Source of the DNA: Morinoia aosen
Lineage: Eukaryota; Arthropoda; Malacostraca; Amphipoda; Talitridae
DNA: 64,000 nucleotides
Assembly (NCBI GenBank): GCA_030386875.1
Contig: CM059575.1
Span: 49,878,859-49,942,858, forward strand
Reading direction: 5' to 3'
Made by a program: the position numbers and the translations under genes. Below, in pieces: positions 57,035-64,000 of this stretch (its first letter is position 1; each line of letters opens with the position of its first letter). Under the pieces are notes generated by a model. That model searched no databases. It was not told the origin of the DNA and worked only from the letters and a program-made list of their open reading frames with translations.

Positions 57035-57600
57035 CAGGAAGCCATCGTTTTCTACTCTTGTAATGAACTATTTCTGTTCCATATTGGAAACTAAATGATC
57101 ACTCGCTTTCGACTTCGGAATTTAGCTACGAAAGTCATAAGCGTAACGGAATGTTTTTTGCCCCCACTAATAAAGAAGGTTGTAACAACAATTGTCCCTT
57201 GTTTGACAGATGTTTGCAGTTCTAATGCTAAGATGGCTGAAAAAAAGGTATTGACTGAACTTGATTAGTTAAAATGACTTGGCTAATTCAGGCAGCAACC
57301 ATGCGCAGGCGCGACCTCTCACTGAGGGGGAGGCAAGAAGCACCAGGAGCTCAGCACCGCTGCGGTGCGGGCTCACTCGTAAGCAAAAGAACGAGTCAAG
57401 TTTCCAGTGGTTTACCCAGAGCAAAAAAGAATTTTTATCAATTTTTTTCGTTTTTGAATACATGTATGATAGACTGTCCAGTATTGAGACCGCCTTTTAC
57501 GTGTACAATGGAATCGAAATTCCAAACAGCAGACTCAAAATGGTGGGTGGCACATAACTCACTTTACAATTCCAAAATGAAATAACTTTTTCTCAATCAA
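57035..57600. other. No gene recognised
   Basis: The overlapping frames at 57274-57585 and 57279-57557 (plus) and 57269-57463 (minus) shadow one another. None shows a domain. Confidence 0.45.
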
Positions 57601-57604
57601 TTAA

Positions 57605-58165
57605 TTGTTATTTTGGTAAATGTTTAGCGTTTGCTAGTAATCGATTTTCAAATTTTCGGTGCCTATACATAGTTAATTAGATCGAAATAAACAAGTTTTC
57701 TTCCAAGCACTATCCGTCGTATATAAGTATTTTATGAGTTATAGCAGTGAATTAGTTACTGCAACTCAAGTGTCTGATATGGGAAGAAATTCATCGATGG
57801 CAACACTGCAATGGAGTCTTGCTTCCGGCGTCGTCGTCGTCGAAGACGAAACTAAACCTAACGCGCTAACTCGTAAAATATTCATTTGATGAAAAAAGTG
57901 TATAGAAGAAAAGTAGTTTATTTCGATGTTATTACCATATTTCAAGCAACAAAAATTTGAAAATCCATGAGTAGCTGTTTATTCGAGCGCATTCGTCATC
58001 AAAGACGAAAATAAACCTATACCGCTATAATTCGTTAAATACTCATTTTCCATGGAAAGTGCATAGAAGAAAACTTGCTTATTTCGAACTAATTAACTAT
58101 GTTTAGGCACCGAAAACCTAAAAATCTATTACTAGCAAACACTTTACATTTACCTTTATTTTTCT
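57605..58165. mobile_element. Fold-back repeat with three units (-,+,+)
   Basis: Unit 1 (about 57610-57760) is inverted relative to unit 3 (about 58005-58155). Matching blocks include GTTTGCTAGTAATCGATTTT against AAAATCTATTACTAGCAAAC, and AGTTAATTAGATCGAAATAA against TTATTTCGAACTAATTAACT. Unit 2 (about 57835-57975) is a more diverged direct copy of unit 3; both begin with AAGACGAAA(A/C)TAAACCTA. The outer ends may be terminal inverted repeats of a MITE with an internal duplication. No open frame or flanking duplication was recognised. Confidence 0.7.
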
Positions 58166-58169
58166 GTCC

Positions 58170-61100
58170 AGAATTATAAAGGTACGTCGTTGGAAATTTA
58201 AATATGAATAAATTCACAACCGAAAAGAGAGTTAAGATAATTGAATTGGAACGTTCAATTTTGTTCGTACGTGAGAGAAAAGGTGTACGTAAATAAACCT
58301 TGAACTGTACACCAACTTGAAGCAAACACACAGGAGGAAACTCATTCCATACCGCCTCAGATGCTAAGAACTGTGATGGGAAATGCCAACAAAGAGCTCG
58401 TGTTTGCGAAGCTGAAAATGGAGGCCATTTACGTGACATTATTTTCCATGCATACAGTAAATCAAAATCAAATTCCAATCGTTAAACTATGTTATAAAAT
58501 TCCATTCTTTAAACTATGTGAGAAAAAAGAATTAATATAGTACACTCATTGACAAAAAGATACTTTATTTTAAAATAAATGAATTTCATTAATTTTTCAA
58601 TAAATCCATCCATTGCCACATTACCTAACCCTTGTTAAAAACGGCCTGGCCAGCTTGTTTGGTTCTATTGCTCTGGCATTGTTAAAGAATAGCAATAGTT
58701 TGCGATAAGGCCACAGTTCGAAGTAAGTGAAGCCTATATTGATGACACTTTAGCTTTCAGGTTCAGGAGAAAATATTTTCGAAGTTGTTCCGAAGAGTTG
58801 CGTATGCACTACTTGAAATTATGCTCGGTCGAGAACAGCATTCTTTAAAGCATTCTTTCCTGAAAATTAAAATTTTCTACCATGGAGTCGATAGTAAAGA
58901 CAAGCCCATAAAATTTTGGGGATAGTTTCATGGTTGTCAGAGATTCTGCATTCTGCATAGGTAAGCAAAAAGATCAACTAAAACTGAAAGAATCTAAGCC
59001 CAAGCAAAATGTGGCTTTCATCTTCAAACCTCACTGTAAAACCGCTCGAATATAAGTATATAAATTTCCATGAAGGATCGATCAGTAATGAACTGCACTG
59101 AATACATGAATGTAAGGACTAGGTTTTTTTCAAACCCTTTGAGTTAGCGACGCGTTTAATAACTGAAGCTTGTTTGTGTACGAATTATCTCCGTAGCCGA
59201 GCTCATTAGAAGTCAGAAGAAATCCATCATCGTCAAGCTTCAACATCCATCCATCGAATGTAAAAAGTGGGAGCTTCGGTCATCGCAACAGGCTTTGTCT
59301 GCTAGGGAATTCAGAAAACTATTTTATACAGATATCTGCTCCGCAGGCGTATCCGTGTCTGAGATGCTGAACAGTTTTCGTAGCAAATTGTAAAGACGTC
59401 GAATGGCTGCAGTGAAAAGCTACTGAGATCTTGAGTGGCTGTCAGTAAGCCGAAGGAATATTGAGAGATAGCGTCAATAAGCCAGCGGGATCATGAAAGT
59501 TCGCATTAATAAGTTCAACAGCTGTAAATTAAGGGTCGTATCAATATACGGATGCGATGTGGATAAGTCGTAAGTAAAGCCTGATAAGACATTCAGTAAC
59601 CGTACCAACATCACAACGGGTGCGCTGCCTCACCGATAAAAAAATGGGATGTCAAAAAACTGCACTCATCATAAATCTTGTTAACGAACAAAACAAGGGT
59701 AGGTCAACTCCACTGCCATGTACGAAAGACACCACTCTTCTTTTTACAAGAGGAGGCGAGAGAGTCGAACGCCTTTTTGGGGGAAGAGTAGCGCTTCTGA
59801 GGGGGCCAGGAGTTCAAAAATTTAAATCTAATTATATAATTTCAATATCATTTCATCGCAACAGAAAAACAAATCTTAGTAGAAACTCATTTCTACCGAA
59901 AATTATGTATTAGTTAATTTAGCTTCAACGAATAACTACATGGGTAAAGCAGCCAATACACAAAAATTTGAACCAGGCCGTTCGGGTCTCTTGCTGAGCA
60001 ACACAACACCAGATGCTAGCAGGCCTTCCCAGTGCTGCACCACATCGCACGCACGGGTCAAATGATGAGAAGGCGCTGTGTTACGCAAAGCGTAAAAACA
60101 GAAATGTTAAATTGCTGGATAACTTGAAGAAATCTGATTGGCATTCACTAAAAAGTTTTTATCACTGCGAAGTTTTTCGCCGTTTATAAGAAAACTGCAG
60201 AATTTATATGGAAGCTCACGAGAAGAAATGTAAGGGAATCGTTCACAAAAGAAAATGAAATTTTACCTCGAGGCTAGAACGCGGATATTCCGTCTGTTTA
60301 CGGCGTTTCCAGAGTGATTTCATTCAATTTAAAACTTTTGCTTTATTTACCCTCCCCTCTGACTTCTTGTTCCAGAGCAAGGGTGGGCAGTATTTGACTA
60401 AGTGTACAGAAGAGAAGATACGGTATTATAAGTGATGATATTAATTATGTAAATCTGACTGAATGAAAGATGATATCATTACATTTTTTCAAGAAAATAT
60501 GTCCAGAGAACTCAGTCAAGCAGCTGATGTACTGTTACCACCCAATTTCCAGACACCGTAATTAGTCGAGTGAAACATTGAGTTTTCTCTAAAGCGGTGG
60601 CTTACGTACGCCGAGATTAGGTTTCTGCTGGCTTCCCCACTGAAAAATGACCGCTAATAATTAAACAACAATTATACATGCAATTACTCTTTTCGCGCGC
60701 CAGTAATGAATTTCGGCTTGCCGGTAACGAGTTATCGGCGAGCCAAATTTGGTCTTTCTCATGGCGCAACGGATCTCACTCAGAATGTGAAAAATCCAAA
60801 TTTTGATCACGCCTCTGCATGCGCTGCACTTTGCCACAGCAAATGAGCTCCTCTAGTCATGTAGAAAGCAAGAAAGACGGTGAGGAATATTTACATGGGT
60901 AACCTCCAACTCGATGATCTCATACTGCACTGATTCCCTGCTACGTTGGAAGGTAACCATAGTTATCGCAAACGATATGCGCGCTTGTAACATGAAGCGA
61001 TTACTAACCAGGTTTCTTTTTGGCTCGTTTCCAAAAGCTGCTGACCTCTATTCTAGAACAACAATGTACCTCACAACTCTCATTTTCTAATCAACCTTTA

Positions 61101-64000
61101 CAACACTCTGTATGCCTTTGAAGATCCTCTTATATCGACCAAAATTCAAGCAGATTGTGTTGGATTGTTTCTCCCGATTTAAATCATCAGCTACTATTTG
61201 AAACCAGTGAACTGCTTAGACCTCCTGATCTAGCATTCCACTCTCGTTCCTTCGTCATCAAACCAATCCACCATTTTCTTGGGGGTCCGTCCCCGAATAG
61301 ACTTTCACCAGGAAAGCCAGAAAATAGAAGCGATTACAGCTACCGAGCGGCAGAAAAATCTTTTCCCTTTCGCTATCCCTCACTTGGGAAGACATAAAAA
61401 GACAGTAGTACAGACACAAAACTGCTTTAACCTGTTCTTTTTCTAGATGAATACTCGTAATTAAAGAAACGTTTTACTCACTCCTAAACAATCAATTTGT
61501 GTTATAGCATATCCGATAGTTCTATGTGAATGCCTGAGAATTCGAAATCAATTCAAAGTTGTAGGGAGATTGGCTTCTTCGTAGAGGCATTTCCCGCTAT
61601 CAGCAATTCATTTTATTCTATTCTGAAGTCAAGGGTAACAAGGAGTAGTGTAAGGAAGCATGAAATGCTTGGAGATGAATATATACTTTACTTATAATAA
61701 ATCTGGTGTATTTCAAATCCTGACAATACCAATCGAGGGAAAGCTCATTTAGAAGCGGAGTTTCCAGCAGCTTTATTTGATCCCTTAATCGCATAGTTGA
61801 GATTTGGTGTCAACGCAAACTTCAGTCTCAATATTTTTCAATCTCCTCTACGTGGAACTTTCGATAGCATGTTGGGGACTCATATAGGAACTATTTCTCC
61901 ATTTTAGAAAGGAAATAAAGGTATCGATAATTTCTAAGACTTTAATGCTGTTGAAAACGGTTCTCGTCATTGAAACCAGACTGAACCACCAAGAGGTACA
62001 CAAATATTTATTTGCTGGTGAGCGAGTAATATACTCATAGGGAATATGCATCATCAGTAGAGGAAGGTTCAGCATTTTCACGTCAAAAGTGAACCTCAAC
62101 GTATGCGGATAAAAATTAGTCTCAGTTATTCAACTATTACAGACGGTGCTTGATGGAAGTTATGAACAACTAAGAATAATTAAGACTAATTTATGTCCAT
62201 AACTTGAAGTTCACACACGATGATATCGTATAGGTCGAGGATCGACTGTCCACTAATGAAAGCTTACCTGGAAGGCGAGTTGAGGAGCAGCAGCGGTTAT
62301 GGCATCACTTGCACGTATTCAAATAACGGCGAAGAGCACCATGAACACATTTTTCAAGACCTTCACAGTACAACTCTGCACTTGAGTTCTTTAGCCACAT
62401 TCAACTTTTATTTTCACTGCAATATTTCTTTATTCTTAAATTGCAAATTCTGTCAACACCAGCCAGTCCTAAATAAGTTTTGTTGAAAATTTTTGAATCA
62501 ACTTTGAAGCTAGTTTCCCGTCACATGAGGAATTTCTTCAGGATTCGCCACGTCTGAAAGTGAATTGATTTCAACTGTTCAAATCGAGAAGTAAAACCTC
62601 GTTTATAATTGAAGTTTTCAGTGTAAAATAGAAGGGAGCAGCTACGATTGATCACAAGTCAGTACGAGGGACACTCTACAACGAGGGATTTTAGCAGCAA
62701 GAAAATACCCTCCGCCTTTAAACACTTTAAATACTTCATGCATAAGAATAATTTATTCAATATTTAATATATTTCACTTCACAACCACACATATTGCATG
62801 CAAAGTTAATATTGAAGCTATTGAGTCTACTTAGAGATATGAATAAAAGTAAACTCTGCGAAAAAAGCTAGTATGAAAACTTTTTATGACATGAAAATAC
62901 ATGTTATTACCGACAGATAAATAAAAATTTTCTTTACTGTGTCTCGTCTTTTTTGGCTTGAAGAACAAGTTATTTTCGGTAATAAAGTTCATTTTTCGTA
63001 TTTTCGTTTCGTCCAAAGCACGTGAGAGAGAAGAAATGTGTTGCTCATGTGTAGGGGCGTAGGTAATCTCTTTGCGTTCACGTGCACAGGATTTGTGTTC
63101 AAATATTTAAAATTAACAGCACTTCTTAAACGGAATATTCATCAAGTCAGTATTGATTTTGATAAGCAACTGGCAGATACGGACCACAAGTACTAAAAGT
63201 TATGCACGGAATTTTCTACTCCTAATAACGTGGTTCAATTTGTGTTTCATGCGCTTCTCTGATCGATTTTATAATACATGAATAAAGGATAATGTTACTA
63301 AACTACTGAGTACATGTGTAGAAAATCTGAAGCTTTTCTTCGATTTCCTTTTGGGCAAACATTCTTAACGTAAATAACTCCCATAAAAATTAACTTACAA
63401 TTACAATAAAACTAAAACGTCACTCAAAATTAATTTAAATGAAAGGCGCAACCATTCGGTGTACTGTACAATAAAGTTTTCTTCTTCTCGACTACACCGA
63501 AGAATAAGCTACCTCTGCAGCCTTTGCCATAGCTACAGCGTCGTTGCCTACCAGCCTTCCACCGCACTTGACCACCTGTTCATCTCTTCAATTTTGATAA
63601 ACCGACGTAAGATCTACATTCTCGTGAGTGTGGCCGTTGTCGTGGCCACTGTCTTCAGCTCGTCATCTCTCCTACATCGAGAGGGCCCTGACGGTGCCAT
63701 GATCGGCTAGACGTCTCCGCCGACCTTCTGCCTCCCTGCGCTTCGCTTCTGCTTCACCACTCGAGTTCGGCTGCCTGATGTAAGTCACCGTAATGGTTAG
63801 CGCCACATTTTTACGTTAGTGACGTCAGTTACAGTTCCAAAGAACCTGCCTTACTTGCCTTTAAATAAAATGGGAGATATAATTCTTGAATATTGTCGTC
63901 ATTAATTAATTTAATTCTTATTACACACTAATACGGCAATTGTTACCGCAGTTTACTAATTAGTAAATGTCGTGTTCTAGGTTTAGAGAAATGAAATGTA
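58170..64000. other. No gene recognised
   Basis: AT-rich, with open frames of up to 97 codons (59620-59913) and 88 codons (62220-62486), none with a recognisable domain. GTACGAGGGACACTC at about 62662 resembles the start of the mariner at 50.9 kb for a few bases only. Sequence from about 63480 to 63780 is somewhat GC-richer. Confidence 0.4.

Noticed and set aside
62660-62700. GTACGAGGGACACTC resembling the mariner end at 50.9 kb
   Set aside because: Similarity stops after about ten bases and no inverted partner or transposase sequence is present.

Overview
This window looks like a non-coding, AT-rich stretch of an animal nuclear genome. Arthropod, and probably insect, is the best guess. There are no operons or bacterial signals, open frames are short and dispersed, and tRNA-derived SINEs and Tc1/mariner, Helitron and Penelope-like fragments are present, with a short TTAGG-type run near 20120-20140. 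I do not name a species. I recognise no host protein-coding gene. Three stretches of coding-like sequence without a usable start codon (5288-5602, 27309-27620, 52306-52794) are offered as possible exons or gene remnants with low to moderate confidence.

Layout. 0-17 kb: mostly featureless, with two units of an unidentified dispersed repeat (R1, about 2.18-2.9 kb), a degenerate GGGTCC-type repeat near 5 kb, a possible terminal exon at 5.3-5.6 kb and an 11-unit minisatellite at 7.6-7.9 kb. 17-24 kb: a broken mariner at 17.05-17.7 kb, a 21-bp minisatellite at 19.6 kb, two Helitron-type 5' ends side by side at 20.1-20.6 kb, and a GC/CpG-richer, promoter-like island at 23.0-24.06 kb. 24-38 kb: a possible old SINE at 26.2 kb, a large near-perfect fold-back at 28.68-28.94 kb, a possible SINE at 30.84 kb and a small MITE-like element at 35.4 kb.

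The richest part is 38-43 kb, a nest of transposable elements: a Helitron 5' end followed by 23-residue STPR-like repeats (38.1-39.0 kb), a Tc1-like transposase relic (39.48-40.35 kb), three copies of a repeat in +/-/+ orientation (41.28-42.1 kb), and a third R1 unit split by a Penelope-like element (PLE) with a 15-bp target-site duplication (42.41-42.95 kb). A second PLE copy lies at 48.61-49.58 kb. Both PLE copies keep only the end of the GIY-YIG endonuclease frame plus the 3' tail, and both carry an inverted copy of that tail at their truncated 5' side.

The rest holds a tRNA-derived SINE at 47.75-47.93 kb, a well-preserved 583-bp internally deleted mariner with 42-bp terminal repeats and TA duplication at 50.9-51.5 kb, a three-unit fold-back repeat at 57.6-58.15 kb, and several minisatellites. 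The window is best read as a gene-poor region shaped by waves of transposon insertion. The most informative signals are the PLE fold-backs with their hammerhead-like core motif, the R1 family dated relative to a PLE insertion, and the possible exons.
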